Source: Nonlabens sp. Ci31 (GTDB lineage Bacteria; Bacteroidota; Bacteroidia; Flavobacteriales; Flavobacteriaceae). Taken from it: a DNA stretch of 64,000 nt. How positions within the stretch are numbered: the first letter of the stretch is position 1; each line of letters opens with the position of its first letter. Shown one piece after another: positions 53,743 to 64,000 of the stretch. The notes beneath the pieces were generated by a model. It was not told the origin of the DNA. It made no database searches and worked only from the letters and a program-made list of their open reading frames with translations. Where the stretch lies: positions 3,655,501 through 3,719,500 of the forward strand of contig NZ_CP043633.1 of NCBI RefSeq assembly GCF_012974865.1, in the 5' to 3' direction. The position numbers were made by a program, and so were the translations under genes.

Positions 53743-54552
53743 TTATTTACTTGTATTCTTAGAATTATAATCCTCTATTTTAGCTAGTATATCGTCGGCA
53801 TCTTCTTTATACTCACTATCAGGATATCGTTTTGCAAAGGTATCATAATATTTCTTAGCTTTTGCTAGTCTTTCTGGAACTAACTCAGGAAAGCTATTAA
53901 TACCATATTCAAATTGAGATTCCAACAGATAAAACTGAGCGTCATCTTGATAATCTGACCCTGGATGATCTAGTATAAAATTCTCGAAAGCACTAATCGC
54001 CGAAATGTACCCACCTCTAAAGTTTCCAAAATGATGGTACTGTTTTGCCGTTTCGTAAGCTTTCTTATCTAGTTTATCTCGTAATTCATCTACCAGCGAG
54101 TTGGCTTGCGCTAGGTATTCACCTGAAGGATACACATTGATATACTCCTGTAGTTTTGTTAAAGCGATGTTTGTATCCGTTTGATCCTTAGAATAAATAG
54201 GAGACATTTGATAATGACTTTTTGCCGCCATAAATAAGGCCACCTCTGCATTAGGATCTTGAGGGTGTGACTGTATAAAACGTTCGTATTGGTAAGCGCT
54301 ATTGATATAACTTTCATCTTCGTACAGGGCTTTTGCATATTTAATAGCCATAGGTGCAGCGCTATCTGTACCTCTGTAAGCAGGGATAATTTGTTCAAAA
54401 AGAGCTAGCGTTTTACCGTACTTCCCTTTTGCAAAGAGGCTGTCTATCATAGCTACTTTCACTGCGTTATCTTCAGATTTAAGAGCTTTTTGATAAGAAC
54501 CACAACTGGCAAGAGTTGTGACGAGAATCAATACAATAACAAGGTTTTTCAT
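53743..54552 (-). CDS. bamD: Outer-membrane assembly lipoprotein BamD
   Basis: 270 residues. Start chosen at the ATG at 54552, where MKNLVIVLILVTTLASC gives a perfect lipoprotein signal (Cys17); the frame is open further upstream, but no signal fits and a -7 element lies there. TPR repeats follow (SLFAKGKYGKTLALFEQII, YINSAYQYERFIQSHPQDPNAEVAL, ALTKLQEYINVYPSGEYLAQANSL). Part of the BAM complex that inserts outer-membrane barrels. Confidence 0.93.
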   Translation of the reverse strand: MKNLVIVLILVTTLASCGSYQKALKSEDNAVKVAMIDSLFAKGKYGKTLALFEQIIPAYRGTDSAAPMAIKYAKALYEDESYINSAYQYERFIQSHPQDPNAEVALFMAAKSHYQMSPIYSKDQTDTNIALTKLQEYINVYPSGEYLAQANSLVDELRDKLDKKAYETAKQYHHFGNFRGGYISAISAFENFILDHPGSDYQDDAQFYLLESQFEYGINSFPELVPERLAKAKKYYDTFAKRYPDSEYKEDADDILAKIEDYNSKNTSK

Positions 54553-54571
54553 AGGTACATTTAATGGAGCA

Positions 54572-54579
54572 CAAAGGTA
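54572..54579 (-). promoter_or_regulatory. -7 element of the bamD-rpoZ-coaBC operon
   Basis: The minus strand reads TACCTTTG, an exact TAnnTTTG 19 bp before the bamD ATG. TTTC lies about 18 bp upstream. This supports the internal ATG at 54552 as the start of bamD. Confidence 0.55.
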
Positions 54580-54800
54580 ACTTTTTCTAGGGAAAAAGAA
54601 AGCGAGTTCACACTGCTTAACGCAGGAATACATTTTATCTTACAAAACGAGACTCCTAATTATTTCTATCTCGCCAATATTTGAAAATAAAATGAATCCA
54701 TAACTACAGCCATGCGTTAACTTTCTATTTTATCTCCAACGGTGCTATTCAAAATTATTCCAATCTATCAAAGGCTGATTTCAACCCATAAGTACAAATC

Positions 54801-55679
54801 TTAATTCTCGTATTGCTTTAGAAAAGTTTTTAAACGACTCTGAAGACCATCATCTGCTCTTACTAATGGCAACCTTACTTCATCGCTGCATAGTTCTAAA
54901 TGCTGTAACAAGGACTTGATGCCGGCTGGATTACCTTGTTCAAAGATCATATCTATAACCGATGCCATTTTATAATGAAGCTGATAAGATTCTCCTACGT
55001 CACCGTTCAAAGCATAACGGATCATATCAGAAAACCCTTGTGCCATCGCTTGACCTATAACAGAGATAACCCCAGCGCCACCAGCAAGTGTCATGGCATT
55101 TGCAATCATGTCATCTCCAGAAATCACTAGAAAATCTTTAGGCGTGTACTGAATCATCTTCATCGCTTGTACCAGATCTCCAGCAGCTTCTTTAATGGCT
55201 ACCACATTTTCAAAAGCAGCTAACCTTACAACAGTCTCTACCGACATGTTAGAAGCCGTTCTTCCGGGCACATTATACAAAATAATGGGCAAAGGACTGG
55301 CTTCAGAAACAGCTTTAAAATGCTGGTATATCCCTTCCTGAGTAGGTTTGTTATAAGAAGGAGAAACGGATAAAATAGCAGCAAACCCATTTAAATCTGC
55401 AGTCTTCAGCTCATTTACTACCACCGCTGTATCGTTTCCACCTATTCCTATTACTAAAGGGAGACGTCCATCATTAGCCTGTTTAATAGTATGAACCACC
55501 TCTTTTTTCTCTTGTTTAGAAAGCGTCACACTTTCCCCAGTAGTTCCCAGTACCACTAAATAGTCGATACCATTTTCTACTTGATAATTCACTACACGGG
55601 CAAGTGCCTCGTGATCTACCGTTCCTTGAGCGTTGAATGGGGTTACTAGGGCAACACCAGTTCCTATTATTTCTTGCAT
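54801..55679 (-). CDS. dapA: 4-hydroxy-tetrahydrodipicolinate synthase
   Basis: 292 residues, TIM barrel. First step of the lysine and diaminopimelate branch. Schiff-base Lys163 in [10 protein letters not shown], Tyr136 in ILYNVPGRT, and Thr-Thr in [11 protein letters not shown] (45-55). One base after the DUF6913-like gene, thus co-transcribed. 248 bp gap to bamD. Confidence 0.97.
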   Translation of the reverse strand: MQEIIGTGVALVTPFNAQGTVDHEALARVVNYQVENGIDYLVVLGTTGESVTLSKQEKKEVVHTIKQANDGRLPLVIGIGGNDTAVVVNELKTADLNGFAAILSVSPSYNKPTQEGIYQHFKAVSEASPLPIILYNVPGRTASNMSVETVVRLAAFENVVAIKEAAGDLVQAMKMIQYTPKDFLVISGDDMIANAMTLAGGAGVISVIGQAMAQGFSDMIRYALNGDVGESYQLHYKMASVIDMIFEQGNPAGIKSLLQHLELCSDEVRLPLVRADDGLQSRLKTFLKQYEN

Positions 55680-55680
55680 T

Positions 55681-56193
55681 TTATGGATTAAGGATTTTTA
55701 AATATTTAGCAATTTCGGAGATAAAAAGCTCTTGCTTTGTTAACGGAACGTTAACAGCAAGATCATACGTATTTTCTTCATGAGTAGCATATCCCACCTT
55801 GAAATTTGCGTCCAGCTTCCTACTCACGAATGTGGTTATCTGACCAGGATGCTCATAATAATTGATTTGCAAGTCGTAGTGAGCCGTTAACAACTCTGAA
55901 AGAGGACCTTCTTTTAAACCACCAAACCATTTTACCGCACCATCATCAAATAGCATTGCTCCTTCCAAAGTTTTTTTTCTCACATCGCTGGTATAGCCAA
56001 GAAGAGTTAAGTTTTTTAACGGAATTTGCAGGCCTGTGCACCATTTTTCAAACAACTCCACATCAGTACAATTATTTGCGTCAAACACGATCACAAGAGA
56101 TTGAGGCCAGTGACTCTGGCGATCTCTAGAACGGTGCTCCAATTTATAAAACTCTTTGCGCAACCATCGCTGCTTTAAAATATCAAAAATCAT
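55681..56193 (-). CDS. DUF6913-like cytosolic protein
   Basis: 170 residues, no signal peptide or membrane helix. [27 protein letters not shown] and [19 protein letters not shown] match a small flavobacterial family (recalled as DUF6913) always found near dapA. Function unknown. It forms a tight pair with dapA (1 bp gap). Confidence 0.75.
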   Translation of the reverse strand: MIFDILKQRWLRKEFYKLEHRSRDRQSHWPQSLVIVFDANNCTDVELFEKWCTGLQIPLKNLTLLGYTSDVRKKTLEGAMLFDDGAVKWFGGLKEGPLSELLTAHYDLQINYYEHPGQITTFVSRKLDANFKVGYATHEENTYDLAVNVPLTKQELFISEIAKYLKILNP

Positions 56194-56246
56194 GTACTTT
56201 TACTGCTTCATCTATTTCACAAAAGTAGCACAATCAAACGAGGGTT

Positions 56247-57056
56247 ATGAAAAAATATAAGTTAGAAAATTGGAGGGGCTTTTGTAGCTGTTCCGCTTTC
56301 GCGAAAGCGGTAGTATTATCCACCATCCTGCTCGTTTCCTGTAACAAAAAAGAGTACCAGTTAAAAAAAGTAGTTGGAAGTAAAACTGCCATAGACAGCA
56401 GCCTAACTAATGTGCAAGAAATAGAGGATTATATCGCTCCCTTTAAAAAGTCTTTAGATGTACAAATGAACGAGCAATTGAGTTACAATCCTGTTTCCAT
56501 GAACAAAAGCGATTATAAACTCAATACCCCTATCGGAAATATGATGGCAGCTATTGTTAGGGCACAAGGAGAACCCGTTTACAAATCTAGAACTGGAAAA
56601 AACATAGATATCGTATTACTTAATAGTGGAGGAATCAGAGCTGGTATGCCTGCTGGTCCAGTAACCATGCGTAACGCTTATGAAATCATGCCTTTTGACA
56701 ATGAAATCGTTATCGCTGAGCTAACTGGAGAACAGGTAAACGAACTCATCAATTATCTTATCGAACGTAAAAGTGCACATCCTATTGACGGGCTACAAAT
56801 CTTACTCCACGAAGATGGAACTGCAGCAAGCGTTCTTATTAATGGCCAGCCGCTAGACAAAGCTCACGTATATAAGGTTGCGACAAATGATTACCTCTAT
56901 ACCGGTGGTGATAACATGAGCTTCTTTAAAGACACCCCGCTTACCACCATAGATTATAAAATCAGAAATGCGATGATCGATTACTTCAAAAAGGTCGATA
57001 CCTTAAAGTTTAAAAGAGACCACCGATTTGACTATGCAAACTCATTAGTTCCCTAA
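56247..57056 (+). CDS. 5'-nucleotidase C-terminal domain, lipoprotein
   Basis: 269 residues: only the substrate-binding (C-terminal) domain of the UshA-type 5'-nucleotidases. NTPIGNMMAAIVRAQ, LNSGGIRAG (about 130-138), NEIVIAELTGEQV and TNDYLYTGGDN are the family motifs. The signal peptide is odd: MKKYKLENWRGFCSC precedes AFAKA, encoded by a palindrome copy (56294-56309), then AVVLSTILLVSC with the lipobox Cys32. The metallophosphatase domain is a separate gene 9 bp downstream, so the two domains probably work together outside the cytoplasm. Confidence 0.88.
   Translation: MKKYKLENWRGFCSCSAFAKAVVLSTILLVSCNKKEYQLKKVVGSKTAIDSSLTNVQEIEDYIAPFKKSLDVQMNEQLSYNPVSMNKSDYKLNTPIGNMMAAIVRAQGEPVYKSRTGKNIDIVLLNSGGIRAGMPAGPVTMRNAYEIMPFDNEIVIAELTGEQVNELINYLIERKSAHPIDGLQILLHEDGTAASVLINGQPLDKAHVYKVATNDYLYTGGDNMSFFKDTPLTTIDYKIRNAMIDYFKKVDTLKFKRDHRFDYANSLVP
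56294..56309. repeat. CGCTTTCGCGAAAGCG palindrome, copy 10 (in signal peptide)
   Basis: Exact 16 bp palindrome. It reads A-F-A-K-A at residues 17-21 of the lipoprotein signal peptide. Confidence 0.9.
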
Positions 57057-57065
57057 AGCAAGAAA

Positions 57066-57992
57066 ATGGAAAGAAGAAAATTTATACGCAATACGAGCGC
57101 AGGAATAGTAGCAGGAACTGCTTTATGGTCTAATTATGCTTTGGCAAACGGAATCTTTACCGCTCCAGAGTTAGCCCTTGGAAGTAAGAAAATAACAATT
57201 CTCCATACCAATGACACACATTCTCATATAGAACCTATTTCTGGCGGTCGTAACGATGGACGTGGTGGTGTTGCTCGCAGAGCTGCATTGATAAATACGG
57301 TAAGGAAAGAAAACCCCAACACCCTATTATTAGACTGTGGCGATATCTTTCAGGGAACCCCTTATTTCAACTTTTATGGAGGTGAGCTGGAAATAAAGCT
57401 GATGAGCATGATGGGTTATGATGCTGCTACCATTGGAAATCATGACTTTGATAATAGTATTGAAGGTTTATATGCACAATTGCCTAATGCTACTTTTGAT
57501 TTTGTTATTTCCAACTACGATTTTTCCAATACGATTATGGATGGTCAAATAAAATCGAGAAAAGTCATTGTTAAAGACGGCATACGTATAGGATTGTTCG
57601 GTTTAGGAATTCATCTACAAGGATTAGTGGAGCCTAAGATGTATAAAGAAACTGTTTATAATGATCCTGTTGAAATTGCCAAAGACCAAGTGCGTTTATT
57701 AAGAGAAGAAGACCACTGTGACATCGTTATTTGCATTTCTCATTTGGGTTATTCTTACCGAGGCGATAAAGTCTCGGATGTATCCCTAGCAGCAGCAACT
57801 TCTGGAATCGATTTAATTATAGGTGGACATACGCACACTTTTCTTGATGCACCAGTGATTGTTACAAACGCAGCTGGAAAAGAAGTTATGGTAAATCAAG
57901 TAGGTTGTTATGGAATCAACCTAGGCCGTATAGATTTTTACCTTAAAGAAGGTAAAGTGGATAAAGGTATGGATGTCGTTTATGAGGTGTAA
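57066..57992 (+). CDS. Metallophosphatase domain of 5'-nucleotidase, Tat-type signal
   Basis: 308 residues. N-terminus MERRKFIRNTSAGIVAGTALWSN is a twin-arginine (Tat) signal. Two-metal phosphoesterase motifs: LHTNDTHSH, DCGDIFQGTPY, GNHDFD and GGHTHTF. It is the N-terminal half of UshA-type enzymes and follows the gene for the C-terminal half by 9 bp. It is predicted to hydrolyse nucleotides or related phosphoesters in the periplasm. Confidence 0.9.
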   Translation: MERRKFIRNTSAGIVAGTALWSNYALANGIFTAPELALGSKKITILHTNDTHSHIEPISGGRNDGRGGVARRAALINTVRKENPNTLLLDCGDIFQGTPYFNFYGGELEIKLMSMMGYDAATIGNHDFDNSIEGLYAQLPNATFDFVISNYDFSNTIMDGQIKSRKVIVKDGIRIGLFGLGIHLQGLVEPKMYKETVYNDPVEIAKDQVRLLREEDHCDIVICISHLGYSYRGDKVSDVSLAAATSGIDLIIGGHTHTFLDAPVIVTNAAGKEVMVNQVGCYGINLGRIDFYLKEGKVDKGMDVVYEV

Positions 57993-58034
57993 AATTAAAA
58001 AGCGCTTACTCAGTAAGTAATTCAATAAACGAAG

Positions 58035-58430
58035 ATGGACAACAAAACTATTACTAAAGGGTTTATCGCCGCAGGAATATCCAATACCATTGGAGTTCTT
58101 GTTTTCTCAAAAGGATTTACTAATGACGTCATTCCCGAGACCGACCCTATCGTGATGTCTTATTTTGGACTATTAATGATTATACTTTGGGGCGCTGCCT
58201 TCATTGCTGTTTCAAAAACTTTTGAAAGAGTAAAATGGTTGATTGGCATTTTTGTAATTGAAAAGCTGGCTTATGTAATCGCTTACGGATTTTGGTTTTC
58301 TGACCACAGCCTTACAGAAGTTTACGACAAAGACCTTTTAGCGGGTATATTCTATTCTATTTATGGGCTGAATGATTTTTTGTTTATGCTATTTTTTGGC
58401 TATGTTTTTATGAAAATATTAAACAAATAA
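58035..58430 (+). CDS. Four-helix membrane protein of unknown function
   Basis: 131 residues with four hydrophobic segments (about 8-25, 40-60, 70-90, 105-127) and short loops; no recognised motif. It follows the metallophosphatase by 42 bp on the same strand. It may be part of that transcript. Confidence 0.65.
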   Translation: MDNKTITKGFIAAGISNTIGVLVFSKGFTNDVIPETDPIVMSYFGLLMIILWGAAFIAVSKTFERVKWLIGIFVIEKLAYVIAYGFWFSDHSLTEVYDKDLLAGIFYSIYGLNDFLFMLFFGYVFMKILNK

Positions 58431-58549
58431 TAATACATTACCCCACACTTACTTCCTCCATTTTAGATTAAAGTCTACATTATATTATAAATACCCTAAT
58501 TTATAAAGGGTTATTCATGAAATATATACGTTTTTTTAACCTCATACCC

Positions 58550-58557
58550 TATATTTG
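58550..58557 (+). promoter_or_regulatory. -7 element of amt
   Basis: TATATTTG at 58550-58557 is an exact TAnnTTTG. It covers a possible TTG codon at 58555, which argues that the gene starts at the ATG at 58582 instead. Confidence 0.5.
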
Positions 58558-58581
58558 AAAATTCAATCAAATGATTTCAAA

Positions 58582-59865
58582 ATGGTAAAAAAGGTCAATT
58601 TTATAGTTTTAGCAGTATTAGTTTTAATTAGCTTGCTCTATGGCAGTCCTTATACAGTAAATGGAGATATGAGCGCTATTGATAGTGGTGATACCGCTTG
58701 GATGTTGATCGCATCTGCTTTTGTTTTATTAATGACTCCGGGACTGGCTTTCTTCTATGGTGGTATGGTGAATAAAAAATCCATGATCTCTACCATGTTG
58801 CAAAGCTTTGTAGCTTTAGGTGTGGTGAGTATTCTGTGGGTTTTAGTAGGTTTCTCCTTAGCCTTTGGAGAAAGCTGGCACGGTATCATTGGAAACCCGA
58901 TGACTTTTTTCAATTTTAGAAATGTAGGTCTAGCACCTCATCCGGATTTTGCAGAAACTGTTCCTTTTTTAGTTTTTGCTTTATTCCAACTCAAATTTGC
59001 CATCATCACACCAGCCTTGATTACAGGTAGTTTTGCCGAACGCGTTCGTTTTAGAAGTTATATTCTTTTCATGGTATTATTTACCTTGTTTATATATACA
59101 CCATTAGCGCACATGACTTGGCATCCAGATGGGTTGTTGCGCAATCTTGGAGTACTGGATTTTGCCGGTGGGACAGTAGTTCACATGAGCGCAGGATTTG
59201 CTGCTCTTGCCGGAGCTGTTTATTTAGGTAAACGTAAAAAAATCACCCACAATCCAGCAAATGTCCCTTATATTATTTTAGGAACTGGACTGCTTTGGTT
59301 TGGATGGTTTGGTTTTAACGCAGGTAGCGCCCTTGCTGCAAATGCTGATGCTGTTATCGCATTTGCTAACACCAATATAGCTAGTGCTACCGCCATGATT
59401 ACTTGGATGTTTTATGAACGTTTCTCCAATCGTAAAATGAGCGCTATAGGTGCTTGCATAGGTGCTATAGTAGGATTAGTAGCTATAACTCCAGCAGCAG
59501 GCTTTGTTACTATTTCCCAAAGTATATTTATAGGTTTTGTAGCAGCTATTACTAGTAATTTAGCTATTTCTTGGTTCTCAAAAACAGGAATTGACGACAC
59601 ACTAGACGTCTTTCCTAGTCATGGTGTTGGAGGTATTGTAGGTATGATTCTAACCGCTGTATTTGCAAAAGACGTAGGTCTTGTATACGGTGAAACAGAA
59701 ACCTTAATGTGGCATATTATCGCATTAGTAGGTGTTGCTATTTTCACCTTCGGTGGGAGTTTGGCTTTTTATAAACTAGTGGATCTATTGCTTCCTATAA
59801 GAGTTACTGCTGATCAGGAAGAACGTGGTTTAGACGATAGCCAGCATGGTGAGGTTGTGAGTTAA
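58582..59865 (+). CDS. amt: Ammonium transporter Amt
   Basis: 427 residues from the ATG at 58582; a TTG at 58555 in the same frame lies inside a promoter element and is less likely. Eleven membrane helices. DTAWMLIASAFVLLMTPGLAFFYGGMV is the family start; the pore His pair is in LAHMTWHPDG and the conserved SHGVGG; FDAGS-like GFNAGSALAAN is present. Transports ammonium/ammonia. No glnB (PII) gene is next to it, which is often the case in Bacteroidota. Confidence 0.95.
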   Translation: MVKKVNFIVLAVLVLISLLYGSPYTVNGDMSAIDSGDTAWMLIASAFVLLMTPGLAFFYGGMVNKKSMISTMLQSFVALGVVSILWVLVGFSLAFGESWHGIIGNPMTFFNFRNVGLAPHPDFAETVPFLVFALFQLKFAIITPALITGSFAERVRFRSYILFMVLFTLFIYTPLAHMTWHPDGLLRNLGVLDFAGGTVVHMSAGFAALAGAVYLGKRKKITHNPANVPYIILGTGLLWFGWFGFNAGSALAANADAVIAFANTNIASATAMITWMFYERFSNRKMSAIGACIGAIVGLVAITPAAGFVTISQSIFIGFVAAITSNLAISWFSKTGIDDTLDVFPSHGVGGIVGMILTAVFAKDVGLVYGETETLMWHIIALVGVAIFTFGGSLAFYKLVDLLLPIRVTADQEERGLDDSQHGEVVS

Positions 59866-59913
59866 TTGCAGCTTTTAAAACCCTTTTGTGGATAAGCGAG
59901 CGGTGTCATACGG

Positions 59914-62382
<2,469 letters not shown>

Positions 62383-62393
<11 letters not shown>

Positions 62394-62625
62394 TTGCCTC
62401 GTCGCGATTAAATTTATAGCCTTCGTATTTAGCATTATCCTCAGAAACTTCTAGAAGTTCATCTACCCAATCATATTCTTTATCTTGTTTTAGATTGCGT
62501 TGCAAAAATTCTCTAATCAATTCATTCAGAGACTTTCCTTGCTTTTTAGCATATTCTTTACTCGCCTCAATCAATTGGTCAGACAGTCGTATGGTTAAAT
62601 TTTTTGTTGCCATAGTCTTTTTCAT
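62383..62625 (-). CDS. vapB: Ribbon-helix-helix antitoxin (VapB-like)
   Basis: 80 residues from the ATG at 62625, or 76 from that at 62613. ATKNLTIRLSDQLIEASKEYAKKQGKSLNELIREFLQRNL is an RHH fold for DNA binding; the acidic C-terminus (YDWVDELLEVSEDNAKYEGYKFNRDEANER) should bind the toxin. The ATG at 62625 lies inside a second small palindrome (62624-62638), so translation from 62613 is likelier. A long operator is just upstream. Confidence 0.85.
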
Positions 62626-62638
62626 TTACGACGTAAAT
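62624..62638. promoter_or_regulatory. Small palindrome at the vapB start
   Basis: ATTTACG A CGTAAAT, a 7 bp inverted repeat with one base between, that covers the first possible ATG of vapB. Likely a second binding site for the antitoxin. Confidence 0.5.
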
Positions 62639-62672
62639 ATACAATTTGCACAGACTCTGTGCAAATCGTATA
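62638..62672. promoter_or_regulatory. Operator of vapBC
   Basis: Two half-sites, ATTTGCACAG and CTGTGCAAAT, flank ACT (62644-62666), with outer TATAC and GTATA continuing the symmetry after one non-paired base each. A 35 bp near-perfect palindrome 13-48 bp before vapB, as expected for autoregulation by an RHH antitoxin. Confidence 0.75.
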
Positions 62673-62725
62673 TGCTGTGTTTTTCGTTTTCATACCGTAT
62701 TTCCATAGCCTCCATGCCCGCTACC

Positions 62726-62830
62726 GAGAAAAAAGCGAGGTCTGAGGTTTTACAATGAGTTTATCGCAGTACTCTCGAAGACCGCATTTCGAGAATAAAG
62801 CGAGGTCTGAGGCTCTCAAAGACCGCATTT
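62726..62830. repeat. Tandem-like repeats upstream of GH20 gene
   Basis: AAAGCGAGGTCTGAGG occurs in 62726-62747 and 62791-62812 (65 bp apart), and AGACCGCATTT at 62779-62789 and 62820-62830. They lie between vapBC and the hexosaminidase gene. Confidence 0.65.
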
Positions 62831-62892
62831 AATTTTTGTTTTTATTTTTATAACCACTGTATTTGTATCTTGAACGCTTATAAATTCCATTT

Positions 62893-64000
62893 ATGAATTC
62901 GCGTTTTAAGATCCTTTTTCTAGCCCTTATTTTATTGGTAAGCTGCCATAAGCCAAAAGTAGATTTGATAAGTCCATCCATAATCCCAGCCCCACAATCG
63001 CTGCAAGTAAATCCTGGACATTTTACCATTGATCTGTCGACCGTCATCAGCAATGGAGATGATTTCACACATTCCGTGACCTTTCTAAAGGATTTTTTAA
63101 GACAAAGAACTGGCCGAAACTGGGAAACGAAATACGCCTCTGAAAATGTCATCAGCTTTGAATATGACGGCTCCATCATCAAGCAAGAAGGATATACCCT
63201 AGATATTAATAAGCAGCACATCCTCATAAAATCTAGTGCCGACGCCGGAGCTTTTTATGCGGTGCAATCCTTGATCCAGCTGATGCCTTTTGAGTTGGAA
63301 AAATCTGTAATCACTAACGTCATTTACCTACCAGCGGTCACTATAAAAGACGAACCCCGTTTCTCTTATCGAGGCATGCATCTCGATGTGTCGCGCCACA
63401 TGTATGACGTAGAATTCATCAAAAAATATATAGACGCTATGGCCATGCTCAAGATAAATACCTTTCACTGGCATCTTACAGACGACCAAGGCTGGCGTAT
63501 TGAAATTAAGAAATACCCGAAGCTTCAAGAAATTGCAGCTTATCGCGACAGTACTTTGATAGGACATTATAACGACTCACCACGTTTATATGATGCTACA
63601 AAGTACGGCGGTTTTTATACACAGGAAGAAATTCGTGAGGTGATCGCTTTCGCGAAAGCGAGACAGATCAACATCATCCCAGAAATAGAAATACCTGGTC
63701 ACGCACAAGCCGCCATAGCTGCCTATCCAGAATTGGGCTGTACAGGGAAAAAAATAGGCGTAGCAACAGAATGGGGCGTTTTTGAAGATATTTATTGTCC
63801 GAACGAAGCAACCTTTATATTCCTTGAAAACGTACTAGACGAAGTCATGGAATTATTCCCATCGCCATACATCCACATAGGTGGTGATGAAGCGCCTAAA
63901 ACACAATGGAAAACAAGTCCGGTTGCGCAACAAGTGATTCAAGAAAATGGACTAAAAGACGAGCACGAACTCCAATCCTATTTTATCCAGCGCATGGAAA
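62893..64000 (+). CDS. GH20 beta-N-acetylhexosaminidase, lipoprotein (3' end outside)
   Basis: 369 codons visible from the ATG at 62893. Signal MNSRFKILFLALILLVSC with lipobox Cys18. The small N-terminal domain (residues 20-150) is followed by the GH20 barrel: RGMHLDVSRHMYDVEFIKKYIDAMAMLKINTFHWHLTDDQGWRIEI, then IPEIEIPGHAQA and the catalytic Asp-Glu pair in HIGGDEAPK. Removes terminal N-acetylhexosamine from chitin oligomers or glycans outside the cell. A palindrome copy (63645-63660) encodes IAFAKARQI, which matches the usual residue pattern at this place. Confidence 0.93.
   Translation, partial: MNSRFKILFLALILLVSCHKPKVDLISPSIIPAPQSLQVNPGHFTIDLSTVISNGDDFTHSVTFLKDFLRQRTGRNWETKYASENVISFEYDGSIIKQEGYTLDINKQHILIKSSADAGAFYAVQSLIQLMPFELEKSVITNVIYLPAVTIKDEPRFSYRGMHLDVSRHMYDVEFIKKYIDAMAMLKINTFHWHLTDDQGWRIEIKKYPKLQEIAAYRDSTLIGHYNDSPRLYDATKYGGFYTQEEIREVIAFAKARQINIIPEIEIPGHAQAAIAAYPELGCTGKKIGVATEWGVFEDIYCPNEATFIFLENVLDEVMELFPSPYIHIGGDEAPKTQWKTSPVAQQVIQENGLKDEHELQSYFIQRME
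63645..63660. repeat. CGCTTTCGCGAAAGCG palindrome, copy 11 (in GH20 gene)
   Basis: Exact 16 bp palindrome, followed by AGACAG. It reads A-F-A-K-A in a helix where GH20 proteins usually have a similar sequence, so the DNA site cost little in the protein. Confidence 0.9.

Noticed and set aside
56247..57992. One nucleotidase gene broken by a frameshift
   Set aside because: The domain order is reversed and each gene has its own signal peptide, so these are two real genes.
58555..58581. TTG as start of the ammonium transporter
   Set aside because: The codon is part of an exact -7 promoter element; the ATG at 58582 fits the family better.

Overview
This 64 kb window is chromosomal DNA of a marine-type Flavobacteriaceae bacterium (Bacteroidota). 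The signs are low G+C, a type IX secretion C-terminal sorting domain on a giant fibronectin-III protein, a PafA-type phosphatase, a FabI/RecN/DUF4835/CoaBC/omega/BamD/DapA gene block typical of flavobacteria, and -7 elements of the Bacteroidota form TAnnTTTG. The repeated palindrome GCTTTCGCGAAAGC makes a Nonlabens/Dokdonia-like genus plausible, but that is from memory. I see no rRNA, tRNA or CRISPR array.

Layout. 1-1.7 kb: a partial lipoprotein gene and a decayed IS30-family element. 1.7-11.1 kb (minus strand): a MoxR/Mg-chelatase-like AAA+ ATPase, recG, a LURP-one-like protein, a FabI-like plus FabH pair, and uvrD/pcrA. 11.1-20.9 kb: a small membrane protein, a secreted M1 aminopeptidase, a methyltransferase-glycosyltransferase pair, an outer-membrane barrel, PafA, an MlaEF-type lipid ABC transporter and a stand-alone four-helix-bundle sensor. 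20.9-25.4 kb: an AT-rich accessory island with a lipoprotein gene between inverted repeats, then an M.HpaII-like cytosine methyltransferase and the tail of its HpaII-type endonuclease, both cut by an IS3-family element. 25.4-41.5 kb: a sprT-manC-DUF389 operon, a LOG-family enzyme, a barrel protein with a degenerate M1 peptidase domain, a fused 2-oxoacid dehydrogenase E1, a K+ channel and miaA, a two-component system, and a glycosyltransferase-YbbR-coaE operon. 41.6-48.2 kb: the 2216-residue adhesin-like protein. 48.7-56.2 kb: the fabI-recN-DUF4835-coaBC-rpoZ-bamD-dapA block. 56.2-64 kb: a split 5'-nucleotidase, an ammonium transporter, vapBC translationally coupled to ligA, and a GH20 hexosaminidase that runs off the edge.

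Three things stand out. (1) A 14-16 bp palindrome occurs 11 times (nine exact 14-mers), about once per 6 kb. Nine copies lie inside genes in all three reading phases (AFAKA, LSRKR or FRES in the protein), at linkers, in a signal peptide, or where codons already fit the family. This suggests selection on the DNA site itself. (2) A HpaII-like restriction-modification system has been destroyed by an IS3 insertion plus deletion. A second 86 bp relic of a related IS end lies 12 kb away and differs only synonymously in its coding part. (3) A vapBC toxin-antitoxin pair with a 35 bp palindromic operator overlaps the start of the essential ligA gene by one base.
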